This document shows, in pieces, positions 1 through 6,866 of a stretch of DNA of 22,269 nucleotides. Source of the stretch: Acidobacteriota bacterium (GTDB lineage: Bacteria > Acidobacteriota > Terriglobia > Terriglobales > Acidobacteriaceae); contig JAJXYW010000034.1 of NCBI GenBank assembly GCA_021780415.1, positions 1 through 22,269 on the forward strand. The letters run 5' to 3'. How positions within the stretch are numbered: the stretch's first letter is position 1; the number at the start of each line of letters is the position of its first letter. Under the pieces are notes generated by a model. That model searched no databases. It worked only from the letters and a program-made list of their open reading frames with translations, and was not told the origin of the DNA. A program made the position numbers and the translations under genes.

Positions 1-635
1 AGGCGAAGAAGATCTTTGAGGCGGAGAAGTCCGCGGGTGAAGAGGTCGCGTGGCTGGTGCAGGGGACGCTGTATCCGGATGTGATTGAATCGGCCAGTGT
101 TCATGGGCCTTCGCACGTGATCAAGAGCCACCACAATGTGGGTGGGCTGCCGGCGGATATGAAGCTGAAGTTGATTGAGCCGCTGCGGGATTTGTTCAAG
201 GATGAGGTGCGGAGGATTGGGCGCGACTTGCAGATGCCGGACGAGATTCTCGAGCGGCAACCGTTCCCCGGGCCGGGGCTGGCGGTGCGGATTCTCGGCG
301 AGGTGACGCCGGAGCGGGTTGCGATTCTGCAGGAGGCCGATGCGATCTGTACGGCGGAGATCAAGCGGGCGGGGCTGTACCGGAAGGTGTGGCAGAGCTT
401 TGCGGTGCTGCTGCCGGTGAAGACTGTTGGCGTGATGGGCGACCAGCGAACGTATGCGTATACGTGCGCGATTCGTGCGGTGGAGAGTGAGGATGGAATG
501 ACCGCGGACTGGGCGGCGCTGCCGTATGAGGTGCTGCGCGCGATCTCCAGCAGGATTGTGAGCGAGGTGCGGGGGATCAATCGCGTGGTGTATGACATTA
601 CGTCGAAGCCGCCAGGCACGATTGAATGGGAGTAA
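1..635 (+). CDS. guaA: GMP synthase (glutamine-hydrolysing), C-terminal part
   Basis: The reading frame is open from base 3 to the TAA at 633-635, so the gene enters from the left edge and about 210 C-terminal residues are present. The family converts XMP to GMP using glutamine and ATP in the cytoplasm, the last step of guanine nucleotide synthesis. Visible landmarks are the end of the ATP-pyrophosphatase domain ([10 protein letters not shown], then the [10 protein letters not shown] segment), the linker [14 protein letters not shown], and the dimerisation domain ending in the family-typical KPPGTIEWE. The amidotransferase domain and most of the synthetase domain lie outside the window. The C-terminus is complete and undamaged. 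The gene is followed by a short AGTAA-rich low-complexity spacer and a small membrane-protein gene. Confidence 0.97.
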   Translation, partial: AKKIFEAEKSAGEEVAWLVQGTLYPDVIESASVHGPSHVIKSHHNVGGLPADMKLKLIEPLRDLFKDEVRRIGRDLQMPDEILERQPFPGPGLAVRILGEVTPERVAILQEADAICTAEIKRAGLYRKVWQSFAVLLPVKTVGVMGDQRTYAYTCAIRAVESEDGMTADWAALPYEVLRAISSRIVSEVRGINRVVYDITSKPPGTIEWE

Positions 636-703
636 GGGGCAGAGAGTAAAGAGTAAGGAGTAAGTAGTAGAGGCGTGTTGGCGTGTGGGCGTGGAGTCGA
701 GCG

Positions 704-913
704 ATGCGGGTGCTTTGGCGAACGTTGGTGTTGGTGGCGGTGTTTGCGGGGGTGGGTTGGTTGACGGCGCGCGCTGTGATGGATCATGCGGCGAGTAAGG
801 GCGCGATGCAGCCGGAGGTGCGGCTGGCGGGTGAGATGGCGGGGCTGTTTGCGGGGGGAGCGGTGACGCTGGTGGTGGGGATTGCGATGGTGTGGTCGCG
901 GGGGAAGCGTTAG
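704..913 (+). CDS. small two-helix membrane protein, unknown function
   Basis: A 69-residue hypothetical protein. I chose the ATG at 704 because GGAG at 693-696 is well spaced; an in-frame GTG at 683 is possible. The sequence shows an N-terminal hydrophobic helix (about residues 3-25), a short polar loop, and a second hydrophobic stretch (about 44-64) ending in basic residues SRGKR, consistent with a small inner-membrane hairpin. I recognise no family. Its TAG stop at 911-913 overlaps the stop of the convergent DUF167 gene. Composition and G/C-rich third positions match the neighbours, but coding status rests mainly on the open frame, the ribosome site and the hydrophobic pattern. Confidence 0.6.
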   Translation: MRVLWRTLVLVAVFAGVGWLTARAVMDHAASKGAMQPEVRLAGEMAGLFAGGAVTLVVGIAMVWSRGKR

Positions 914-1209
914 GCGAGTTCGGGTTTGAGTGTGGCGGTGAGTTCGGTGGAGGTGAGGCCTTCGAGGCGGAGGGTTTTGGAGCGGCTGGTGGCGCCGGTG
1001 AGGAGGGTGATGCTGGCGCGGGGGAGCTTGAGGCGGTCGGCGAGGAAGGCGATGAGGGCGGCGTTGGCGCGGCCGTCGGTGGGTGGGGTGGTGAGGGCGA
1101 CTTTGAGTGCGCCGTCGTGGATGCCGGTGATGGCGTTGCGGCGGGCGCCGGGGTGGACGCGCACGGCGAGTGTGCAGCCGGTGGCGGTGGCGCGGAGTTG
1201 GAGGCTCAT
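910..1209 (-). CDS. DUF167 (YggU-type) protein
   Basis: A 99-residue protein matching the DUF167/YggU family in length and pattern. It has the short beta-rich N-terminus (LAVRVHPGARRNAITG), the central TTPPTDGRANAAL segment, which is the family hallmark, and ALIAFLADRLKLPRASITLLTGATSRSKTLRL. The molecular function is unknown; it is a small cytosolic alpha/beta protein. The ATG at 1209-1207 overlaps the TGA of the upstream yggS-like gene as ATGA, so the two are probably translationally coupled. DUF167 next to YggS is a recurrent bacterial arrangement, which supports both calls. The 3' end is convergent with the small membrane-protein gene, and the stop codons share bases. Confidence 0.9.
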   Translation of the reverse strand: MSLQLRATATGCTLAVRVHPGARRNAITGIHDGALKVALTTPPTDGRANAALIAFLADRLKLPRASITLLTGATSRSKTLRLEGLTSTELTATLKPELA

Positions 1210-1898
1210 GCGTAGGTGCGCTTGCCGAAGATGGCGGTGCCGATGCGGACGGTGGTGGAGCCCTCTTCGATGGCTACGGCGAAGTCGTTGGACATGCCCA
1301 TGGAGAGGTCGGTGAGGGTGGGGCAGAGAGCGATGTGTTCGTCGCGGAGGCGGCGCAGATGCTGGAAGTATGGGCGGGCGGTTTCGGGGTCGTCGGCGAA
1401 GGGTGGGACGGTCATGAGTCCGCGGACTTCGAGGTGGAGGAGCGGCTGCAGGGCTGTGAGAAGGGCGGTGAGTTCGGCTGGGGCGAGGCCGTGCTTGGTG
1501 TCCTCGTGCGAGAGCTTGACCTCGATGAGCACGCGGAGGGTTTTGTTAAGGGACTGGGCGGCGGCGTTGAGGCGTTCGGCGGTTTTGAGGGAGTCGAGAG
1601 TGTCGACGGCGTCGAAGATCTCGGCCGCTTTGGCGGTCTTGTTGTTCTGGAGTGGGCCGATGAGGTGGATCTGCGCGGGGGCGAGGAAATCGGGGAGGGA
1701 TGTGCGCTTGGTCTGCCACTCCTGGACGCGGTTTTCGCCGAAGAGTCGCTGGCCGGCTTCGAAGGCTTCAAGGAGAGCCTCGGCGGGCTGGACTTTGCTG
1801 ACGGCCATGAGTGCGACGGTGTGGGGGGCACGGTGGGCGCGGGCGCAGGCGTTGCCGATTTCATCATGTACGCGGGCGAGATTTGATGCGATCGACAT
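1206..1898 (-). CDS. YggS/PLPBP family pyridoxal phosphate homeostasis protein
   Basis: A 230-residue protein of the YggS/PROSC family, a single-domain fold-type III PLP-binding protein that buffers pyridoxal phosphate rather than catalysing a known reaction. Visible motifs are VALMAVSKVQP near residue 28 with the PLP-binding lysine, LFGENRVQEW, the phosphate-region IHLIGPLQNNKT, VDTLDSLKTAERLN, VLIEVKLSHEDTKHG, VRGLMTVPPF, LSMGMSNDFAVAIEEGSTTVRIGTAIFG (quoted in part by family pattern) and a short C-terminal tail. I chose the ATG at 1898 because the frame upstream codes for sequence foreign to the family. The stop overlaps the DUF167 start (ATGA), giving a two-gene operon. No catalytic or binding residue appears to be missing. 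Confidence 0.94.
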   Translation of the reverse strand: MSIASNLARVHDEIGNACARAHRAPHTVALMAVSKVQPAEALLEAFEAGQRLFGENRVQEWQTKRTSLPDFLAPAQIHLIGPLQNNKTAKAAEIFDAVDTLDSLKTAERLNAAAQSLNKTLRVLIEVKLSHEDTKHGLAPAELTALLTALQPLLHLEVRGLMTVPPFADDPETARPYFQHLRRLRDEHIALCPTLTDLSMGMSNDFAVAIEEGSTTVRIGTAIFGKRTYA

Positions 1899-1955
1899 CC
1901 TTCTGATCAGTGTACGGTGAGGTGATGGGCTCTGGCTGAATCCAAAGGGGTTTTC

Positions 1956-2072
1956 TTGGGATACTGCTATATTTTGACTGTATCGGTGCTGGTTTGCATC
2001 TACTTCGCTACTTTCCACGTCCAAGAGAAATTAGAGAAGAAGCGAGCACGCCGGATCAGGCGGTCCGGATAA
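1956..2072 (+). CDS. possible small membrane peptide, TTG start
   Basis: A 38-codon frame beginning with TTG at 1956, preceded at five-base spacing by the purine run AAAGGGG (1944-1950). It would encode a hydrophobic segment (GYCYILTVSVLVCIYFATF) followed by a charged tail (HVQEKLEKKRARRIRRSG), the pattern of a single-pass small membrane protein with a positive-inside C-terminus. I know no family. The gene lies in the 250-base spacer between the divergent yggS-like and beta-barrel genes. Codon use is less G/C-biased at third positions than in neighbours, which counts against it. A chance hydrophobic frame is a real alternative. Confidence 0.25.
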   Translation: MGYCYILTVSVLVCIYFATFHVQEKLEKKRARRIRRSG

Positions 2073-2148
2073 CGTGAGGGCAACAAAATAACCATTTCAG
2101 GGTTAACGCCTTTGGACATGACTGAAACATTCATTAGGAGTCTAGACA

Positions 2149-3258
2149 ATGTATAGATCTATCCGTTCCTCAGAAGTTGAGCGCCGCTGGAATGGCGGAG
2201 CTTCTGTATTGGTGCGACGTGCTGTCGCTGTGATAACCATCCTCGGTGCAGGCGTGGCGGTGATGGGAGCGCAAACCAGCAGCGCGGCCCAGAGCCAGAC
2301 CGGAGCTGTGGCGCAACAACCAGGCGCTGCGGTGCAGACGCCGTTGAATCTGCAGGTTCCTGCGAACGAGGCGATGGTTTCGTCCAGTGCGGCGGAGGGC
2401 AGTGATGCCCTGGTCAACGAGGCGAAGGCGGAGCCAGGTGCGCCGAACTTTGCCGCAATGATGCATGCGGGTGGTGGGCAGAATAGCCGCCGTCCCCGGT
2501 ACGGAAGCAGCTTCAGGAATGCGGACGGGTCGGACAAGTGGATGGCCTATGGCGGCGGTGGGTTTGGGCTGCCGGTGGGGAATACCAACAACTACCTGAG
2601 CATTGGTTATGGGTTTCAGGTGGGCGGCGGACGGCAGTTTAGCAGGCGCTTCGCTCTGCCGGTGGAGTTTGACTGGGACCACTTCGGATTCACGCAGCAG
2701 AATCTGAACAACCAGACCACGATCTATGACACCTACCTGACGGATTTCGACCCGTCTGTAGGGGCCAACGCGCTCAGTGGAATTCTGGGCGGAGGAAGCC
2801 ATGTGTGGTCGTTCACGATTGATCCGACATATACGTTCTATGCGGGGCACTCGTGGGGAGCGTATGCGGTGGGCGGCGTCGGCTTCTACCATAAGACAGC
2901 GGCCTTCACGGTGCCTGCACCCGCAGTCTGCGGTGGTGGCTACGGCGGCTATGGCGGCTACGGTGGCTATGGCTATGGCTATGGCGGCTTCTACCCGTGT
3001 ATTGCGAGCGCAACGTTCGACAAATATACGTCGAATGCTCCAGGCTTCAATGGGGGAGCTGGGATCACGTACAAATTCTCGGATTACTCGAGGATTCAGG
3101 TGTACGGCGAGCTTCGGTATGTGTTCGTTGTCAACTCGTTCAAGCCCGGAATCACGATCGACAACCTGAATGCCATTACTGCTACGACGACGAACTTCTA
3201 TCCAGCCAACAGCATGCACACGGAATACATCCCCTTCAAGTTCGGTATCCGCTTCTAG
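2149..3258 (+). CDS. secreted outer-membrane beta-barrel protein with Gly/Tyr-rich loop
   Basis: A 369-residue exported protein. The ATG at 2149 has AGGAG at 2136-2140. A basic n-region and a hydrophobic stretch (about residues 23-40, VRRAVAVITILGAGVAVMGA) form a long signal peptide. A Gln/Ala-rich linker of about 70 residues follows. From about residue 130 alternating aromatic/polar strands (WMAYGGGGFGLPVG, YLSIGYGFQVGGGRQF, WGAYAVGGVGFYH, IQVYGELRYVFV) end in FKFGIRF, a terminal-Phe strand like those recognised by the BAM insertion machinery. The family is the broad acidobacterial outer-membrane beta-barrel group; no ligand can be inferred. Between Cys261 and Cys284 lies a run of GGY/GY repeats, probably a disulfide-closed extracellular loop. 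A strong terminator follows the stop. Confidence 0.88.
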   Translation: MYRSIRSSEVERRWNGGASVLVRRAVAVITILGAGVAVMGAQTSSAAQSQTGAVAQQPGAAVQTPLNLQVPANEAMVSSSAAEGSDALVNEAKAEPGAPNFAAMMHAGGGQNSRRPRYGSSFRNADGSDKWMAYGGGGFGLPVGNTNNYLSIGYGFQVGGGRQFSRRFALPVEFDWDHFGFTQQNLNNQTTIYDTYLTDFDPSVGANALSGILGGGSHVWSFTIDPTYTFYAGHSWGAYAVGGVGFYHKTAAFTVPAPAVCGGGYGGYGGYGGYGYGYGGFYPCIASATFDKYTSNAPGFNGGAGITYKFSDYSRIQVYGELRYVFVVNSFKPGITIDNLNAITATTTNFYPANSMHTEYIPFKFGIRF

Positions 3259-3280
3259 CGGATGTTCGGGTGTGAAGGCC

Positions 3281-3307
3281 AAAAGGCCCGCCATGCGCGG
3301 GCCTTTT
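3281..3307 (+). terminator. rho-independent terminator after the beta-barrel gene
   Basis: A perfect 11-bp stem, AAAAGGCCCGC (3281-3291) pairing with GCGGGCCTTTT (3297-3307), with loop CATGC, 23 bases after the stop codon. The A-rich and T-rich flanks make it potentially bidirectional, also serving the convergent glycosyltransferase gene. A second small hairpin, GGAGCC-GGAT-GGCTCC at 3411-3426, lies nearer the glycosyltransferase 3' end but lacks a T-run. Confidence 0.92.
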
Positions 3308-3469
3308 GCTTTGGGGCAGAGGAGATATTGGGAGGGTGCGACCGGGTGGGGAAAGTACGAGCGTGGAAGGAGGCAGTGCGAACGGCGGGGCTCTTCACTG
3401 AGCCGTGCAGGGAGCCGGATGGCTCCAGCCGAGATCGCAGCGTGGAGAGGTCTATTGGGCTGACCGCAT

Positions 3470-5122
3470 CTAGATGCCTACCGGGTAGGGCTTCTCGTGG
3501 ATCTCGTCGCCTTGCGAGCCCTTGCGCTCGAAGAGGCCCTGGAAGATGCTGAGCAGGCCGGTGTACCAGTAGCCGAGAACGAAAAGTAGAAGGAATGGAA
3601 CGGTGAAATAATTCTCGGTGGTGACGGCGTACCAGACCGTGGCGGCGAAGTAGCAGCCGATGGCCAGCTCGATCCACGGAATGATGCCGAGGCGCTTGCG
3701 ATATTTTTTGGCCTGCGACTTTTCACCCTTCTTCTGGACAGCGTACTTGGGGGTGCGGGCGAAGGCGCTCTTGATGCCGAAGAGAGCCTCCAGCACGGCC
3801 TTGGTATTGGTGATGGTGAGGCCGACGCCGAGCGACATGAGAAAGGGCAGGTAGAGAAAGGTCTTGTACCAGGTGCGCGGATAGAGCTCGCGCTGGCTGA
3901 CCAGATAGAAGCTCGAGACGCTCATGGTGGAGGCCATGAAGAGCGGGAGGTCGATGAGCATCATCTGGATGGGGCCCTGCCAGGAGCGGATGATCATGGC
4001 AGGCATGAGCAGCACCGAGAGCACGATCATGAGCGGGTAGCTGATGTTTGCGGTGAGGTGATACCAGGCTTCGAGCTTGGTGTGGAAGGGGGCGTCGGAC
4101 CGGAAGACATTAGGGAGAACTTTTTTCGAGCACTGGATGAGGCCTTTGGCCCAGCGTGCCTGCTGGGTTTTGAAGGCGGTCATCTCGATGGGCAGCTCGG
4201 CGGGGCACTCGACGTCCTGAAGGTACTTGAACTTCCAGCCCTTGAGTTGGGCGCGATAGCTGAGGTCGGTGTCTTCGGTGAGCGTGTCGTGCTGCCAGCC
4301 GCCGGCTTCGTCGATGGCCTGGCGACGCCACATGCCAGCGGTGCCGTTGAAGTTGAAGAAGACGCCGGCGCGGGAACGGCCGCCGTGCTCGAGGACGAAG
4401 TGGCCGTCGAGAAGGATGGCTTCGACCTGGGTGAGGAAGCTGTAGTTGCGATTGAGGTGCGTCCAGCGCGTCTGCACCATGCCGACGCCGGGCTCGGCGA
4501 AGTGGTGGACGACGCTGCGGAGCCAGGTGGGTGGAGGAACGAAGTCGGCGTCGAAGATGGCGATAAGCTCGCCTTTGGCGGAACGCAGGCCTTCTTCGAG
4601 TGCGCCGGCCTTGTAGCCGTGGCGGTTGGTGCGATGGAGATAGTAGACGGGTTGAGGCGCGAGGCCCTGAGTGCCGGCGGCGAAGCGGGCGACCATGGCG
4701 GAGGCGACGCCGACAGTTTCGTCGGTGGAGTCGTCGAGTAGTTGAATCTCGAAGCGGTCGCGGGGGTAGTCGAGGCGGCAGCAGGCTTCGAGTAAGCGGT
4801 CAATGACGAACTGCTCGTTGTAGATGGGGAGCTGGATGGTGACGAAGGGAAGATCTTCTTCGGCGAAGTGCGCGGGTGGAAGGTGAGACTTCGATTCGTT
4901 GCGCTTGTTGCGGTAGTAGAGCCAGACAAGCTGGTAGCGATGAATGCCGTAGAAGGCGAGGATGATCATCACCAGAAAGTAGGGGATGAGCAGGCTGACG
5001 TCGAAGGCGTTCCAGCGATAGACGTTGCGGAAGGTGTGGTCCGCGTAGTGCGTCTTCCAGTAGTGCCCGAGGCCGTGCTGCGAGGCGAGGAAAAGGGCGA
5101 GCGCGTTGAGTTGGGTCAGCAG
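3470..5122 (-). CDS. processive family 2 glycosyltransferase (cellulose/mannan synthase-like), probable CTG start
   Basis: A membrane glycosyltransferase of the GT2 cellulose-synthase/CslA-like type, expected to polymerise a beta-linked polysaccharide from a nucleotide sugar at the inner membrane. On the 550-residue reading the catalytic domain shows DDSTDET (about 130), FDADFVPP (about 190), TEDTDLSYR (about 282) and QQARWAKG (about 320), the D, DxD, TED and QxxRW set. Several membrane helices flank it (near 40-60, 350-410, 470-510). The first ATG/GTG is at 4969/4972, but the frame stays open upstream and codes for a coherent N-terminus (SQHGLGHYWKTHYADHTFRN, then WNAFDVSLLIPYFLVMIIL) whose membrane helix would be cut by the internal start. 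CTG at 5122 has GGAGAG just upstream, so I place the start there. It is the last gene of the thiL-side minus-strand group. The product polymer cannot be named. Confidence 0.9.
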   Translation of the reverse strand: MLTQLNALALFLASQHGLGHYWKTHYADHTFRNVYRWNAFDVSLLIPYFLVMIILAFYGIHRYQLVWLYYRNKRNESKSHLPPAHFAEEDLPFVTIQLPIYNEQFVIDRLLEACCRLDYPRDRFEIQLLDDSTDETVGVASAMVARFAAGTQGLAPQPVYYLHRTNRHGYKAGALEEGLRSAKGELIAIFDADFVPPPTWLRSVVHHFAEPGVGMVQTRWTHLNRNYSFLTQVEAILLDGHFVLEHGGRSRAGVFFNFNGTAGMWRRQAIDEAGGWQHDTLTEDTDLSYRAQLKGWKFKYLQDVECPAELPIEMTAFKTQQARWAKGLIQCSKKVLPNVFRSDAPFHTKLEAWYHLTANISYPLMIVLSVLLMPAMIIRSWQGPIQMMLIDLPLFMASTMSVSSFYLVSQRELYPRTWYKTFLYLPFLMSLGVGLTITNTKAVLEALFGIKSAFARTPKYAVQKKGEKSQAKKYRKRLGIIPWIELAIGCYFAATVWYAVTTENYFTVPFLLLFVLGYWYTGLLSIFQGLFERKGSQGDEIHEKPYPVGI

Positions 5123-5223
5123 AGGGCTCTCCGGGCAGGAAGATTGTAGATCGATTTTACGCGAGAGAACGGTGGGATCCGGCTGCGCGCGGGTGTCGTG
5201 GGTTACTGTCCGGATCGCGGTGG

Positions 5224-6165
5224 CTAGTTGAGGAACATGGTGCGGTAGGGGGTATCGCGCTGGACAGGCTTGAAGCCGGCTTCGCGAATGATGCGGCGAA
5301 GTTCTTCTTCAGTGGCGCCGCCGGGTTTCCCGAAGCGCTCTTCGAGCAGAACCGAGCCGACATCGTTTCCGCCGAAGCGAAGGCCCATCTGCAGGACCTT
5401 GAGGCCCTGGGTTGGCCAGGAGCCTTCAATGTTGGCGATGTTGTCGAGGTAGAGGCGGCTGACGGCGAGCGTGGTGAGGTACTCGACAGCGGTGGGCTCG
5501 GGGATGCCGAGGTCGCCGGCGGTGTAGGCGAGCGGGGTGAAGGAGGTGAAGCCGCCGGTGTCCTGCTGGAGCTGACGGATAATCTCCAGGTGGTTGATGC
5601 GCTGCTCCAGCGTCTCGCCGACGCCGAAGATCATGGTGGCGGTGGAGTTGAGGCCGAGTTGATGGGCGGTGCGGTGGACGCTGATCCATGCGGCGGTGGA
5701 GGAGTTGTCCGGAGCGAGGCGGAGGCGGATCTCGTCGTTGAGAATGACGGCGCTGCTGCCGACGGAGTCGAGACCGGCGGCGTGGAGGCGGGCAATGGTG
5801 TCGCGCAGCGAGATGCCGGCGGTGGAGGAGAGAGTGAGGATCTGGGTGGCTGCGAGGCCGTGCAGCCAGAGGCCGGGGAAGCGCTGCTTGATGCCGGTGA
5901 AGAGCGTCTCGTAGTGGGCGAGGGTGGCCTGCTGGTGGACGTTGGCGTGGAGGATGAGGCCGGTGACGCCCATCTCGACGGACGCGCGAGCGCTGGCGTA
6001 GGCGGCGTCGAGGTTGGGGGTGGAGCAGTCGAGGGCGCGGTCGATGGTGTAGCTGACGACGCCTTCGGGATGCAGGCTGCGACGGAGTGCGTCGGCCTCC
6101 ATGCCGATGCCGATGAGGTCGTCCGAGGCGAGGCAGTCGAGGGCTTGCTGGCGAGTGATTCCCAT
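5224..6165 (-). CDS. MqnC-like protein lacking the radical-SAM cysteine motif
   Basis: A 313-residue protein clearly homologous to cyclic dehypoxanthinyl futalosine synthase (MqnC), a radical-SAM enzyme of the futalosine menaquinone pathway. Conserved scaffold: DDLIGIGMEADALRR (15-29), LHPEGVVSYTIDR (31-43), IKQRFPGLWLHGL (92-104), ISLRDTIARLHAAGLDS (118-134), TATMIFGVGE (175-184), DTGGFTSF (202-209), LDNIANIEGSWPTQGLKV (240-257), RFGGNDVGSVLLEE (263-276), GFKPVQRDTPYRTMF (297-311). Directly after SYTIDR, where the family has NxNYTNxCxxxCxFCAFYR, this protein has ALDCSTPNLDAAYASARASV, about 20 residues shorter and without the CxxxCxxC. The whole protein has only Cys11 and Cys47. The usual QGG and GGGAEI segments are also changed (HAN; GSSAVI). 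The frame is intact with normal codon bias, suggesting a maintained pseudoenzyme rather than a pseudogene. No strong ribosome site precedes the ATG. Confidence 0.85.
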   Translation of the reverse strand: MGITRQQALDCLASDDLIGIGMEADALRRSLHPEGVVSYTIDRALDCSTPNLDAAYASARASVEMGVTGLILHANVHQQATLAHYETLFTGIKQRFPGLWLHGLAATQILTLSSTAGISLRDTIARLHAAGLDSVGSSAVILNDEIRLRLAPDNSSTAAWISVHRTAHQLGLNSTATMIFGVGETLEQRINHLEIIRQLQQDTGGFTSFTPLAYTAGDLGIPEPTAVEYLTTLAVSRLYLDNIANIEGSWPTQGLKVLQMGLRFGGNDVGSVLLEERFGKPGGATEEELRRIIREAGFKPVQRDTPYRTMFLN

Positions 6166-6290
6166 GAGGAGATTTTACGCTTGGAGCGGCGGTGTGCTGC
6201 GGGTCATGCTACAGACGGTGCCAAACAATGAGGCTGCGTGGCTCCGATAGCGATGACAGACGCTCGCTGGGTACGCGCTGGAGGGATGCG

Positions 6291-6866
6291 CTAGAGGGTG
6301 AAGCCGCCGCCCTGGTGGGCGCCGGTGGCGAGGTCGAGGGTGAAGGGGAGTTCGCGGTCGGTGTGCATGTCCCAGCCGGTGCCGTGGAGTTGGTGGGCGT
6401 CGGCGTGGGTCATGGTGACGCCCTCCCAACTGAGGCGGGCGCTCTGCCAGCGGAGACCGTTGGCGTCGAGGGCGAGGATGCTGTGAAAGCCAGCGAGAAG
6501 GATGAGCCCGGCCGCGGGGACGGGGAGGATCTGGGTTGCGGGGCGGAGGGGCAGATGGAGGCAGTGCTCGGGGGCGAGGGTGTCGATGAGGTAGGCGTAG
6601 CCGCCGGCGACGGCGAGCAGGCTGTCAGGACGCGGGCAGGCGAAGATGCCGGTGGGGAGGGAGGGGTCGCGGAAGCCGAGCGCGCAGGTGGCGAGGAAGG
6701 TTGCTCCGGTGGAGGGCTTGATGTCGAGCAGGAGAGCGCCGCGCTGCATGGCGTCGTCCTCGCCGGGGACGCGGAGGGGGTAGGTGAACTGGCGCGCGGG
6801 GGCGATGAGCGGCGCTGCGGTGAGAATGCGTGCGGTCCAGCTTTGAGGGAAGGCTGCGGCACTCAT
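6291..6866 (-). CDS. unknown protein coupled to thiL
   Basis: A 191-residue protein with no family I can name. Its ATG (6866-6864) overlaps the TGA of thiL as ATGA, so it is almost certainly translated by coupling after thiL. There is no signal peptide or membrane segment. The sequence alternates hydrophobic strands with turns (ARQFTYPLRVPGEDD, GALLLDIKPSTG, SLLAVAGGYAYLIDTL, LLAGFHSILALDANG, LRWQSARLSWEGVTMTHAD) and ends in DRELPFTLDLATGAHQGGGF, which suggests a compact beta-sheet, perhaps partial propeller, fold. Codon use matches thiL. A role linked to thiamine metabolism would be guesswork from position alone. The 125-base gap downstream to the MqnC-like gene contains no recognisable gene. 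Confidence 0.8.
   Translation of the reverse strand: MSAAAFPQSWTARILTAAPLIAPARQFTYPLRVPGEDDAMQRGALLLDIKPSTGATFLATCALGFRDPSLPTGIFACPRPDSLLAVAGGYAYLIDTLAPEHCLHLPLRPATQILPVPAAGLILLAGFHSILALDANGLRWQSARLSWEGVTMTHADAHQLHGTGWDMHTDRELPFTLDLATGAHQGGGFTL

Noticed and set aside
892..1215. Gly/Glu-rich plus-strand frames opposite the DUF167, yggS-like, glycosyltransferase, MqnC-like and thiL genes
   Set aside because: Antisense shadows: the minus-strand genes have clear family motifs and explain the lack of stops.
5960..6060. Frameshift or sequencing error removing the MqnC cysteine motif
   Set aside because: The other two minus-strand frames across the segment contain no CxxxCxxC, and in-frame codon bias continues unbroken, so the loss appears genuine.
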